The position numbers were made by a program, and so were the translations under genes. A stretch of 64,000 nucleotides of DNA, taken from NCBI GenBank assembly GCA_017311315.1, contig CM029642.1:17206827-17270826 (forward strand). The letters are read 5' to 3'. Source of the stretch: Dendrocalamus latiflorus. Taxonomy: Eukaryota > Streptophyta > Magnoliopsida > Poales > Poaceae. Below the pieces are notes generated by a model that was not told the origin of the DNA, ran no database searches, and saw only the letters and a list, made by a program, of their open reading frames with translations. Of the stretch, positions 33,014 to 44,654 are shown in pieces; the stretch's first letter is position 1, and every line of letters starts with the position of its first letter.

Positions 33014-36000
33014 ATGGATGGAATCATGGTGAGCGCTGCCACGGGGGTGATGAACTCCCTCCTCACCAAGCTCACCACGCTGCTAGGTGACGAGTACAAG
33101 GTGCAAAAGGGCATGAAGCGCGACATCACCTTCCTGAAGGATGAGCTGAGCAGCATGAACGCTCTCTTAGAGAAGCTGGCCGAGACGGAGGTGCTTGACC
33201 CACAGCAGAAGGAGTGGAGGAATCAAGTGAGGGAGATGGCCTATGATATCGAGGACTTTATCGATGAGTATATGCGTCAGCTCCACCAGGACCCGGGCGA
33301 ATCCAGTGGTATCAAGGGGTTGCTTCGCAAGACAATGAAGAAAGTGAAGAAGCTGGGAGCTTGTCAAGAGATCGCTGGGCAGATAAAACAACTAAAGACT
33401 CACATCATCGAGGCAAGCGAGCGACGTGACAGGTACAAGCTTGATGCGGTCCTCGACTCTTCCAATAGTACTGGTGTTGTGCCCATCGTCGACTCTGGCA
33501 GCACTGGTGTTGTGCCCATCGATCCCCGGCTACCTGCCCTCTATGCTGAGGCATCCGACCTTGTTGGTATTGATGTTCCGAGGGATGAGCTCATCAAGTT
33601 GGTGAATGATGGGGAGGAGCAGTTGAAGGTGGTCTCAATTGTGGGGCTTGGAGGATTAGGCAAAACTACTCTCGCCAACCAAATATATAAAAAAGTTGGT
33701 GAACAATATGATTGTCAGGCTTTTGTATCAGTGTCCCAAAAACCTGATGTAAGGAAGATTTTACGAACCATTCTCTCTCAATTTAAGAAGCAAGAGTATG
33801 ACAACACCAACTCAGGGGATGAGGAGTGGATCATAAATGCTCTAAGGGATTTTCTCAAGGACAAGAGGTATCTAAGTTTAAAAATATAATTTTCGTTAAA
33901 TCAGCATATAATATTCTGTTCTTCCATTAATTAACATATAAATTTATCAGCGAACGAGCAGTGGCTTCCAACGTTAAGCTACAAGCTATGTGAATTACAT
34001 TTCGTATCAAGTCATGTCTTTTTGCCATCAACATGATTAATTTGTTTTTGAAAGAAAACAATAGGAGAGTGTCCTACTGTGTATATATTATACTAAAGAT
34101 AATAGAATATGTACAAAAAGAAAAGAGAAAGAACTTGAGTCAAATTGAACTGTGGTTCTCTTTCATTTGGTAGGTACCTCATTGTAATCGATGATATATG
34201 GAGTACTCAGGCATGGAAGATTATCAAATGCGCTTTGCTGGAGAATGCTTGTGGTAGCAGAATAATAGTGACATCAAGAATTGCTACGGTTGCCAAGTCA
34301 TGTTGCTCCCCTCGCCATGATGTTATGTATGAACTAAAGCCACTAAGTGAAGCTGACTCTAAGAGTTTATTCTTTAGAAGAATTTTTGGCTCTGAAGGCC
34401 GGTGCCCTCCTCACCTTAATGAAGTTTCAATTGGAATCATTAAAAAGTGTGGTGGTTTACCATTGGCAATAATTACTATATCGAGTTTATTGACTACAAA
34501 ATCAAATAGGAGTGAAGAGTGGGTTAGCATTTGGAATTCAATTGGTTCAGGACTTGAGAAAAACTCTGATGTGGAGGAAATGAAAGGAATTTTATCTCTT
34601 AGTTACAACGATCTTCCTCGCCATTTAAAGACATGCTTATTATATCTAAGCATGTATCCAGAGGATTATGAGATCTCGATGCATCAGATTGTAAGGAGGT
34701 GGATAGCAGAAGGTTTCGTCAAGGTTGATGGAGGGAGAAATTTAAGGGAGGAAGGGGAATGCTATTTTAATGAACTTATAAATAGAAGTATGATCCAACC
34801 AGCACATCTCAGTTATGATGGTCAAGCACGGGCATGTCGTGTTCATGATATGATTCTTGATCTCATTATATCCAAGGCAGTTGAAGAAAGTTTGATCAGC
34901 TTTATGGGTGATCAAACACATATGCTGGTATCGCAAGATAAAGTTCGCCGATTGTCACTTGACTACCGTGGCCAAGAAAATGCGATGTTGATGTCATCAA
35001 TGACTACTTCTCATGTTCGATCCCTTGGCATACTTGGATATTCTAAACAAATGCCTCCTATTTCAGACTTTCAGGCTCTGAGAGTTGTTAATCTCGAACG
35101 GTGTGAGAAATTGGAAAATCGTTATCTGAGAAACATTGGGAAGTTGTCTCAGTTGAGGTACCTACGGATTAATGCAAGGACCATTACACGGCTTCCAGAA
35201 CAAATAGGGGAGCTACAATTTTTGGAAACATTGGATCTACAGCGTACTGGTATAAGAAAATTACCGGCAAGCATTGTTGATCTGCGACGGTTGAAATGGT
35301 TACTTGTTGACCATACGAAATTACCCGATGGAGTCGGCAACATGCAAGCTCTAGAGGGCCTGGGGCATGTAGTTGTGGTTAACGAAAGCTCAATAAGTTC
35401 TTTGCAGAGTTTGGGCAGTTTGACAAAACTGAGAAAGCTTTCTCTTGTTTGGCGCGTTAGTGACTCATGCAGTGACAGAACAAGATGCACTGATAGCTTG
35501 GTTTCGTCGCTTGGCAAACTCTGCAGCTCCAACCTTCAATTTTTGTACGTGGACGGCGCTATTCATTCTCCTGAGGTCTCACTGGATTCTTGGTCCCCAC
35601 CGCCTCTTTTCCTGCAGGATTTGTGCATCCAAATTTTCTGCCTCCATGGGATTCCAGAGTGGATGGCCTCACAGGCCAACCTCACCCGCTTAAGCATCAG
35701 GGTTAATCGAGTGACACAGGAAACCTTCCAGATACTTGGGGACATACCCGCATTGCTACTTCTGGATCTGAAGGTAGACTCCCACGAAGCAGGCTCCAAA
35801 GAAAGGCTCACTGTACGCTGTGGTAAATTTCGATGTCTGCAGAGCTTACGTTTGCGGGATAGGATCATGGGTCTGAGGTTCGAAGTTGGAGCCATGCCAA
35901 AGCTCTTATCTCTATCATTTTCAGTCACAGCACGTGAGGTGAAATCTGTATGCGGTCTTCCCGATCTCAGCATGGGCCACCTCTCTGCTCTCAGGACTAT

Positions 36001-36232
36001 CGATGTCCACGTAAACTGTGGAGGTGCGAGGGTTGAAGAGGTGGAGGCGTTGGAGGCTGCCATCAGGAAAGCAGCCAGTCTACTCCCCAACCGTCCCACA
36101 CCACATTTTTTCCGACTCAACGAAGAAGAGATGGTAAAGGAAGGCACGGAGGACCCGAAGCAACAAGAAGAGATCTCCACGGGTAACTTCAAAGCCAAAC
36201 CCAGTTCTGCACCTGCACCTGTATCTAGTTAG
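33014..36232 (+). CDS. Intact CC-NB-LRR immune receptor (RPM1-type), two exons, 970 aa
   Basis: Exon 1 is 33014-33867, a GT-AG intron is 33868-34173 (it splits an Arg codon), and exon 2 is 34174-36232. Residues 1-175 are an Rx-type coiled coil with the EDVID-like IEDFIDEYM (about 79-87). NB-ARC has P-loop GLGGLGKTT (211-219), kinase-2 YLIVIDDIW (286-294), GSRIIVTSR (about 312), GLPL (379-382), CLLYLSMYPEDY (439-450) and VHD in place of MHD (508-510). Leucine-rich repeats follow from about 555 to 900, then an acidic/Gln-rich tail. The family works as intracellular immune receptors whose ADP/ATP state is set by NB-ARC; the recognised pathogen cannot be told from sequence. All nucleotide-binding motifs are present and the frame is uninterrupted. 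A small internal duplication (STGVVPI twice, about 151-168) lies in the linker before NB-ARC. The start is the family-typical MDGIMV. A leader intron at 32846-32947 is likely. Confidence 0.93.
33868..34173 (+). other. Intron of the intact NLR gene
   Basis: Donor aagag|gtatct and acceptor ttggtag|gtacct. It preserves the frame between DKR and YLIVIDDIW, and the pseudogene at 21884-22113 has an intron at the same site. Confidence 0.85.
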
Positions 36233-36309
36233 TCCTCAGTTGCGCAAGGCAATTTGTCCTCTAAGCTACAGTATCAATTGTATTTCCTTAGAATATAGCT
36301 ATGTTTTGG

Positions 36310-36540
36310 GATAGTGCTTGTTTTTTTAGATAAAGGATATAAAATCCGGCCTCTATATCCACGAAGGATATATGCAGCCAAAGGTTACACGAGCATTTAG
36401 GCTCAAAGCCTCAAAACTGAGCATCACTCAAGGCCGCCGCTCGAATCGAGCCCGCCTCGGTGTCCTCGCCGGCCTGCCGGCCACGCTCGCCACGACCCCT
36501 TCACCGCCGGCCCGCGCCCTTTTCCACCTCCAAGTTAGTA
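36310..36540 (-). repeat. Possible SINE or LINE tail, minus strand
   Basis: Read on the minus strand, it ends 'ggccggattttatatcc...tttatctaaaaaaac', an A-rich tail of a type often seen in grass non-LTR elements. The 5' end is undefined and there is no clear target duplication. Confidence 0.3.
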
Positions 36541-37526
36541 GAAATAACAAGGGAACTTTGCCAGAAAAGGGGAAAGGAAAATATGAGAAGAATGAATTAA
36601 AGTCGGGGCAAACAAGCACTATCAGTGAGGAGAGGAGGCTAGTTGACCTAAGATCAAATTGGCTTGTTCACTTGTTTCAGATTACAATGCTGCAGTGATT
36701 TAAGTTTGGACGGTTCTTTGATCTACGCCGCACAATACCACATCGGAAGAGTGAAGCTACTCATTTAACTGTTGGTTCAATTCCAAGACAGTACTGAAAG
36801 GATTGCATTTTTGGGTGTGTGTGACTGGTGTGAGCATTTTTGTTCCTGTAATTTGAGAGGTAGAAGACAATAAAGAACAAAAAAAAACCCAGGAATTATG
36901 CTATATATTGTATCGAGGTTGCCTTCATATACACACACGTACGTACCTACCTAGTACTACATACCTTCTATCTACCGGGATACGATGAGAACACATTCCT
37001 TATCTGTATGCATGATCTCTGTGTCCTGGCTGAGCGCTTTGAGCCATGGGGTGCCCAGGCGTAGCAGCCATAAGCTATTTTATTTTGGCTTTTTGGTTGA
37101 ATCATGACCGGTTGTTTGGCAGTCTGTTTTTTTTGGTTAGGTTGGGTAGATGCTCTACGCTATGAAATGTCCAAGATGCCCCTAATCTCTACCCCTAAAA
37201 TCCACCAGTTCAATTCTTTCCTACGACCACCCCAAATTGTGCCCCCAGCAGTCATGAGTTTTCCTGCATCCACACCAATTCGTGTCCCCAGGAAAACCAA
37301 CCAGTGAAATCAACGATCAAGGATCAATTCCCACCTTTCTCTCTCCTTACCCACTCATATCCAACGATCGAAATCCAAAGCGGACTCGCGATCCCCACCT
37401 CCCCCGCGCGACTCGCGATCCCAAGCCCAAATCCCCCGGCCGATCCCACCCCAAACTCCTCAATCCCCTCCGATCCGCCGCAGCCCCGACCCCTCTGCCC
37501 CCCAAACCCTAGGAATTCGCGGCGGG
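36541..37526. other. Spacer and 5' flank of a captured gene start
   Basis: A MITE-like stretch lies around 37060-37190 ('ccggttgtttggcagtctg', 'ccaagatgcccc'). From about 37310 the sequence looks like a gene leader (CCCCAAACCCTAGGAATTCG) leading into the ATG at 37527. Confidence 0.35.
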
Positions 37527-37664
37527 ATGGAGGAGTTGGTGGGGAGGGCGGTGAAGAAGGCGTTCCCGGGCTTCGGGGTGTTCGCCGGCGTCGTGGATTC
37601 GTACGACGCCGAGGCGGGGTACTTCCGCGTGCTCTACGAGGACGGCGACTCGGAGGAGGTCGCT
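37527..37664 (+). pseudogene. 5' exon fragment of a Tudor/agenet-like chromatin protein gene
   Basis: The first ~45 codons read MEELVGRAVKKAFPGFGVF, then a stretch with SYDAEAGYFRVLYEDGDSEE. This is a conserved plant module (a modified wall of PGFGVF...G.V..YD...YFRV.YEDGDSEE) found at the start of PHD/Tudor-like nuclear proteins; family placement is from memory. After Glu-Glu-Val the frame enters low-complexity C-rich DNA with no further similarity, so the gene is truncated at about 37664. It may be a host gene start cut by an insertion or a fragment captured by a transposon. A GC-rich leader precedes it. Confidence 0.6.
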
Positions 37665-38400
37665 CGACACGCGCGGCCTCGAGGCACAGGCGGCGGCGGC
37701 GGTGGCCGAGGCGGCGCGGGAGCCTCTCTCTGCACGCGGGACCCGCCTGTCGGATCCGTCGTCGTCCCCGCGGAGCACCTCCTTCCTTTCTTTCTCCCCT
37801 CTTTCCTTTTCACGCCGGCCGACCGAATCCGGGCCGATCCCGACCTTCCCTTCCTCGTCCCCCTGCGGCTTTGGAAACCCCGGACACCGCCGCGACCGAA
37901 TCCCCGGTCTCCCGTGCTCCCCTTCCTTCGGCGCCCCCTCTTTCCTAACCTTCCCGCTTCCTTCCTTTTTCCGGCCGACACCCCGGCGAGGAATTGCCGT
38001 GCCTCTGCCCCCTCTCTCCCTGAGCCCCTAGCGCCGTCGCACCGAGGTCTCCCCGTGCGCACCCGGTAAGGAACTCCGGCGAGCAATCGCCACCGCCTCG
38101 GACCTCCCCAGAGCCCGCCACCGCCACCCCAAGCACCCCCGTGCCCGGGCGAACTTCCCCGACACCTCGGCCGTCCCTCTCCGTCGCCGGAGCACCGTCG
38201 CACCGGAGCTCCCGAGCCATCTCCGCCACCTCCTCGTCGCCGGCCGTCCCCGCTCGTCCCCGGACCTCGCCGACCCCGCCGTGGGGTTCGTCCTCACGCC
38301 AGGGTCACATTTCACGCCTCACCCGAACCCCTCCGGCCTCCCCTCACCGCCGGTGACCTCGTCTCCGGCCACGCTGCCCGATCCCCTCCGACCACCCCGC
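37665..38400 (+). other. C-rich LTR-like stretch
   Basis: Strongly C-rich with 'acgcgggacccgcctgtcgg', polypyrimidine runs and repeated 'ccgccacctcc' words, similar in style to gypsy LTR leaders (compare 11700-13350 read in reverse). Overlapping frames on both strands are compositional. The ends are not defined. Confidence 0.35.
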
Positions 38401-39950
38401 TGCCGACCAGTTTCCGAAGTCACAACCACGTTGGCCGTGGTCGGAAGTTGTAAGTCTAAGTCATAACCTCTGCGGTCGGAAGTCAGCGCTGTGGCTTATG
38501 ACCACGTTGAGTAGTCGACAGGTTACGACCACGTTATCGAGTAGAAGTCGACGCTGTGGTTTACGACCACGTTGTCGAGAGCTGAAGCGATCGGTAGTCG
38601 TAAGACGTAGCCACGACCGCTGTGGTCGAATGTCGGCAGTTTACGACTATGACCACATTGGGTAGTCGGCGGCTTACGACCACGTTAACGCGAGAAGAAG
38701 TCGGAGGTCGAGGCTTCGACCGCTGCGGTCGATAGTCGGCAGACTTTGACCACGACCACGTGGGAAGTCGGCAGACTTCGACCACATTGTAAAGCGGTCG
38801 AACGTGGTCGTAGCTCAGTCGGCTGCAGTCGGACCTGGTCGAATGCAGTCGGACGTGGTAGCGCTATTAGACGCGGTCGGAAGTGGTTGATACCAGTCGG
38901 TTGTAGTCGTAGCACAGTCAGACGCGGTCGGACGTGGTCGGAAGCCCTCGGTAGCGGTCATAACGCAGTCGGACGCGGTCGGTTGCGGTCGTAGTCGAAA
39001 TCTACCGACTACCCACGTGGTCGCATGCCCGAGCGGCGAAGCTCGCTACAACGTGGTTGTAAGGCGCCGACTTCTCAACGTGATCGCAAGCTCGAGCGCC
39101 GACTACCGACCGCTACGAACAGATAGTGTGGTCGAAAGGCTATTGAACGTGGTCGTAAGGAAGCTACGACCACGTTGTAAGAGGTGTTACGACTACGGCA
39201 GGAAGATTAGGGAGAGAATGTTGGAAATAATCTTGTGTTTAGAAGTCGTATGCAAAGTTAGGTTGTAATCGAAGTCGAAACAGAGTAGAAGTCGTATTAG
39301 ACTCGGAGTCGGAGTCGGTTTGTAAACCCGAGACGAAGTCGAAAATACCGGGTATAAATAGAGACGTGGAGCTGTAATCGAAGTCGAAACAGAGTAGAAG
39401 TCGTATTAGACTCGGAGTCGGAGTCGGTTTGTAAACCCGAGACGAAGTCAAAAATACCGAGTATAAATAGAGACGTGGAGCTGTGTAATCAGAAAAAGAA
39501 CCAAAGGCCGAGCAAGGCAACCAAGTCGTGTAAAGACGCAAAGTGTTTGCGAGTAATAGAGAGGAGAAAAGAGCAAGTTCTGAGTGATCGACAATCTCGC
39601 AGGTGGTCGAAGTCTGCTTACGACCACGACAACCGTGGTAGTAAAAACTTACGACCACGACAAGGCAAAGTCGGCGATACGCCGAGAAGGTCACAACGTG
39701 GTCGGAAGCGACTCCGACCACGTAGAAGTGAAGTGACCGTGATCGAATGAATCTTCGACCACGGAGAACAGCGATCGCCAGCTATACTGTGTGGTCGTAG
39801 AAGGTTGCGCAGCGACAAAGCGTGGTCGTAGAAGGTTGCGATCACGGTGACTACAGTGCAGCGACCGAGAGACGTGGTCGTACATGTGACAAATTGGTCG
39901 TAAGTCCTCTGTACTGGTCGTAAACGACCCTTACTGGTCGTAATCAATCT
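38401..39950. repeat. Field of inverted TTACGACCAC / GTGGTCGTAA motifs
   Basis: At least two dozen GACCAC or GTGGTC cores, most inside TTACGACCACGTT or AACGTGGTCGTAA, occur in both orientations. Many sit as close inverted pairs that can form hairpins (for example around 38520-38600, 39125-39185 and 39600-39850). The right-hand partner field is at 45143-45890. Dense bidirectional motifs at both ends of an element are typical of transposon subterminal regions. Confidence 0.85.
39264..39481 (+). promoter_or_regulatory. Tandemly duplicated TATA promoter (2 x 109 bp)
   Basis: Unit 39264-39372 repeats almost exactly as 39373-39481. Each carries TATAAATA (39353-39360 and 39462-39469) followed by 'gagacgtggagctg'. 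The ATG of the protease-like gene is at 40023, so the leader would be about 530 nt and is itself motif-rich. This is the most likely promoter of that gene. Confidence 0.6.
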
Positions 39951-41919
39951 TAACTGATTCATTTCACAAGCTGCTTCACTACTTCACTCTCTCTTCACTG
40001 ATATTATATATTGCAGATCAACATGGATGTAGCAGAAGGGCCGATCGAATACGATGCCGGACAAATAGTTGACCTAGAACAAGACGACTACAGGAAGCGT
40101 GCTGACGAGGATGTGAAGTCGATAGTCTTGAACACACAGATGAAGGCATCATCTCGACATAATAAACCTAAGAAGTCAAACAATGCAAAAGTCCTGCCTC
40201 AAGGTGAGTGGTCTTCAATTGTATCTTCTTTACTTATTTGGGAATTAATTAATAATAAAAATAATTTCTCTGTAGATTATGAGTGTACAAAAGAAGATGT
40301 TGATATAATTGAATACATGAAAGCAATACCAGAAAAAAGGGTACTCGTCAACATCGATAATAATTGGGTAAACAGAGATGACATGGATTGTCTTTTCCGT
40401 GACGGCGAGCAAGTGAATGGCGCTGTAAGTATGTTTAAGACTGTCTTTTTCATTGATTGATGTATACCAAATATCTGGGTTCAATTCTTTATTGTCAAAT
40501 TAAAAATTTGCAGGTCCTAAGTGCTTATATTCATTGTATCCGGCATGAAGAACACCTACAACATAGAGAAGGTGGAGATGTTTATTTAGAAAATACATTT
40601 ATTTCCAGCTTGCTAAAACGTGACGGAGATCCTAAGGTGGCATTGAACTATAAAGATGACGTAGATTATACAAGGGTCGAAAAGTATTTACACGCTGATA
40701 TGGTAAACTTGTCGATGCCATAATTATTATATATATAATATCATGCAGATGTTAATTTTGTTAATTTAAAGATAGAAGAAAAATTTGAGATAAAACTCTG
40801 TTAGTGCAGGTGTTCCTTCCAATTAATATTGAGAAGTTTCACTGGTACCTAGCGGTTGTGAATGCCAAAAAAATGTGAGATACATGTCTTGGATTCTTTC
40901 GGACGAGAACTATCGGACCGTCGAGATCTCAAAACTACGGTAGGTACTAATGATTAATATATAGTTTCATATTGTATTTTAATTCTAATATTCCTTTCTA
41001 AATATTGGTGTTTCGGTCACAACAGTTAAGAGGACTGGAAAGAGTAATAAAACTTGCAGCAGAGCATACACAGCTGTACCGAGATAAATGGGCGGATATT
41101 AAAGTGGCATCTTGACCAATTATAGATAAGATCACTGAGAGAATGCAAACAGATGGGTAAAAGATCATCTGACTTGTTGTGTATGCCATTGCCTGACTTG
41201 CAACGGTATCTATATCACTCACGTTAGTTTTTTTTCACTTTTGCACAGGGTAAGTTGTGGTTTATGGATGATCATCTATATGGAGTATTGGACTGGAATT
41301 ACTCTATCTGACCATGTGACCCAGGTAATTCATAGGGAGATTTCTAAACATAGTCACTTTTTTTGTCAAATAATCGGTTAATAGATCAACACTTGCTCAT
41401 ATTTTCAGGATGATATAAGTAAGTTTAGGTTCAAGCTCCCTGCAATCTTGTGGAACTCCACATTAAATACAGCGAGAGGGTACCAGGATGATGAACAAGA
41501 TAAAGAGGTCAGCGATAATCCAGATGATGTCATAATGATCGATAATCCGGGTGAGGTCACTCAACTGTCAGAAATTGCTGCTGGTCCTCAACCATCTGCC
41601 AAAATATTCACTGACAGAAATGAACTATTGTATTGGTTGAGCACATACATCTGGTCGATAGACGATGATGAGTGTTTAGAGTAAGTATTTTTGCTAATTA
41701 ATTGCATATACTAATATACTAAGATGTGATCAACTAATTTGTTCCTGGTCCTTGTTTTTTTTTGTAGCAAAGAATGGGTTCGAAGCACCAGACCATATCC
41801 AATTTCTTTAAGTCTCAGAACACTTAGAGATATTTTAGATGCAAATAAACCCATTGATTGTGATTGCTTCAACATGGGTGTTCGGACGGTTGCGTGCAAC
41901 GAAGCCTTGTTGAGGGCGA

Positions 41920-44382
41920 TGTGTCTCTGTCCCAGATCTACTCCGCCATTCTCAGGCTTGAGGAGCGTCAGGATGTTTTGATCACCACTGTGGCTTCTCT
42001 TGGCGATCGCGTCACATCCTTGGAGAGTGCAGTGGCTCGTCCGCCTTCTCCGGTCCACTCTCGTCGCACTCGTCGCCGCAGCCCTCCTTCTCCTAGTGCA
42101 GCTCAGGACTAGCTCTTCTTTTTGGTTCTTCGATGCCAAAGGGGGAGAAATGAAGCAAGGAGAAGACTTTTATCTATCTATTTGGCTATGTAATAAAGTT
42201 TGGTGTAATGAACCATGTGATGCTTATGAATGTTTAGTTTTTTAATTCCTATGCATTGTAATGAACTATGTTTGAATCTTTTGTCCAAAATGCAATGCTA
42301 TCTACTTGTCCATGCATATCTTTGAATTTTTGATAATGTGCTTTAATATTATGTTATGATCATGCTTGCTCAATTTGATTTTACTCATGCAAATCTTCGT
42401 AAAATTTGATGCACATATTTAGGGGGAGCTATTTGTTATTAGTTTCTAAATTGCAAAATTCCCCTTGTTCTTAATTGGCAAAATTTCAAAAATCTTGCGA
42501 TATACAACTTGCAAACAAGGAGTATATCCAAATCTTAAATTCTTCTCAAAATTTGCTTATGTTGTCATCAATTACCAAAAAGGGGGAGATTGAAAGCATC
42601 TAGGCCCCTAAAAATATTGGTTTTGGTAATCAATGACATTATGTGAATATGGGACTAATTTGTATGTTAAGTGTTTAAAAGGATTAGTCTCATTAGCAAG
42701 GAAAGCAAAGATTCAAAGATCTCAAGGGCGACAAGGTAAATAGTCTAGATCTATCTTATCTTTACCGGTCTTGGAGATAGGTTGGAAGACCGGATTATAG
42801 GATAGACGCCGTACTATTAAGAGGGATCATGGTGATTGCTTGATCATGTTCAAATATGCCCTATGGATCAATTTAGGATCATGCATGCACTTAGAATTTA
42901 AAATTAAATCAAATTGTGCATTGTCAGGATTTTCGGAAGTACCGGCGTGTTAAGCGCGGTACTACCGCAGTGCGTAGTCGTAAAGAGTAGTCGTTACGAC
43001 CACGTTGGCCATAGTCGTAGTCGTAAGTCGTTACGACCACGTAAGTCGTTACGACCACGTGTGTAGTCGTAAGTCAATTACAATCACGGCACGAGCGGAA
43101 GTACCGGCTCTGTATGAGCGGTACTACCGGAAGTGTGAGTGATCGTAAGTCGATTACGACCACGCTGTGCTCGTAAGTATTTACGATCACGCTGTAAGCG
43201 GAAGTACCGCGGGATGAACTGCGGAACTACCGCTTGAGCGGAAGTTCCGGGCCCCCGAGCGGAACTTTATTTCCAAAGAGCGCCCGGAACCGAACTTAGC
43301 CTCTCGGAAATCGGAAGTACCGCAGATTGTCTTGCGGAACTACCGCATGTGCGGAAGTTCCGGATACCCGTGCGGAACTTTATTTCCAGAGAGCGCCGGG
43401 AATAAAACTTAACCTCGCTGCGTTCGGAAGTACCGGGTCATGGAGCGGAACTTCCGGCATTCCGGAAGTACCGCGATTTCAACGGCGGAAGTTCCGCACT
43501 CATTGACCAACGGTCACTTCTGACGCTCTGACATAGCCGTTCTGACCAGGCGGCGAAAATCCGGAAGTACCGCCCGTATAACTGCGGTAGTTCCGGATTC
43601 CCTGTTTTTTCAGGATAATTTATTGCAACGGCTATTTGAGGGTGGTGGGGGTATAAATACATCCCCACCAGAACTTGTACTTGTAGTTGACCTTACATTG
43701 AACCCATTTGAGCTTAGCGCAACCTCTCACACCTCATTTTCACTCTTGTGCATTCAATTGAGGTAGTTGAGCCAAACTTCAAGTGCATTGCATTCTAGTT
43801 GATCCATTAGGCACTTGAGTGTGATCAAGTCATTGTGGTCTATTCTCTTGGTGCTTGCCGGCACCTAGACGGCTTGGTGGAGGTCCGGTGATCTTCTCAA
43901 GAAGGTTGTGAGAAGGCCCGGAAGATTGTGAAGGCTTGGAGCTCGCCTACCCGGAGAGGGAAAGGGCTACCGATAGTGATCGAGGTGATTAGGCTCAATT
44001 CGTGGAGCCGGTCCGATTCGTTCGGGCTTACCTCAACGTGGACTAGGGGAGACCGGCAAGTCTCCGATCACCACGGTAAAAAGTGATTGTGTCAAATTGT
44101 GGTTTGCTCTCTTGTGTCTATTTACTTTCAAGCAACGCTCTTTATTCATATTACTTGATTGCTTGTTTAGTTAGAGTAGCAATCCTTTGCCTAGTCTATT
44201 TGATATTACTCTTAGTCAATTTCTTGTGCTAGTGATTCTTGAGCCTTTCTAGGTTGTTTTAGGTGTACCTTTATTAATTTGCTTTAGTCAATCCATTAAG
44301 TTTAAAATTGCTAATTAGAATTAGAAGAAAATTTTAAAACCGCCTATTCACCCCCCCTCTAGTCGGCCTCCTCGATCTTACA
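41920..44382 (+). mobile_element. Truncated Ty1-copia element (SIRE/Maximus-like): 3' internal end plus LTR
   Basis: From about 41920 the protease frame gives way to a SIRE-like 3' open frame. It reads VSLSQIYSAILRLEERQDVL, has a coiled coil, and ends RRRSPPSPSAAQD at about 42110. An A/G-rich 3' region and a polypurine tract (42577-42590) follow, and then one LTR, 42591-44382, which begins TGAAAGCATCTAGG and ends CTCGATCTTACA. The 5' LTR, gag and pol are missing, and part of the host protease gene is missing too, so a deletion accompanied or followed insertion. The LTR holds palindromic CGGAAGTACCG/CGGTACTACCG arrays (42945-43600). Confidence 0.82.
42975..43195 (+). repeat. TTACGACCACG motifs inside the copia LTR
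   Basis: Four TTACGACCACG copies (about 42994, 43031, 43049, 43154) and a variant TTACGATCACG (about 43181) alternate with GTCGTAA words. They make perfect short palindromes such as GTCGTAAGTCGTTACGAC. They are interleaved with the LTR's own CGGAAGTACCG repeats, so they belong to the LTR and are not a separate insertion. Confidence 0.88.
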
Positions 44383-44654
44383 ACTGTGTCCATTATGGAT
44401 CCTCATCCTAAAAATGGAATGTTTAAGGGTTCTGATCCATGCATGCCATATATACACAAATTACATAACATTGCCAATAATTTCAAACTCGCCATGGAAT
44501 TGGCACATCCTGCGTGGAAAGACGATATTTTTTACTGGCGTCGTAAATTCCCAACATGGGTTCCAAAAACTACGGACTGGTAATAACTTATAATATGTTT
44601 CATCTTTATTATCAAATATCATTTGATTTATCTATAACAATTAAACACGTGCTC

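Noticed and set aside
37665..38430. Continuation of the 37527 frame and other frames to about 38430
   Set aside because: Similarity to the Tudor-like start ends at about 37664. The rest is low-complexity C-rich DNA, open on both strands.
38521..39190. Short frames (Arg/Val/Thr-rich) in the motif field
   Set aside because: They translate repeated TTACGACCACG words on both strands.
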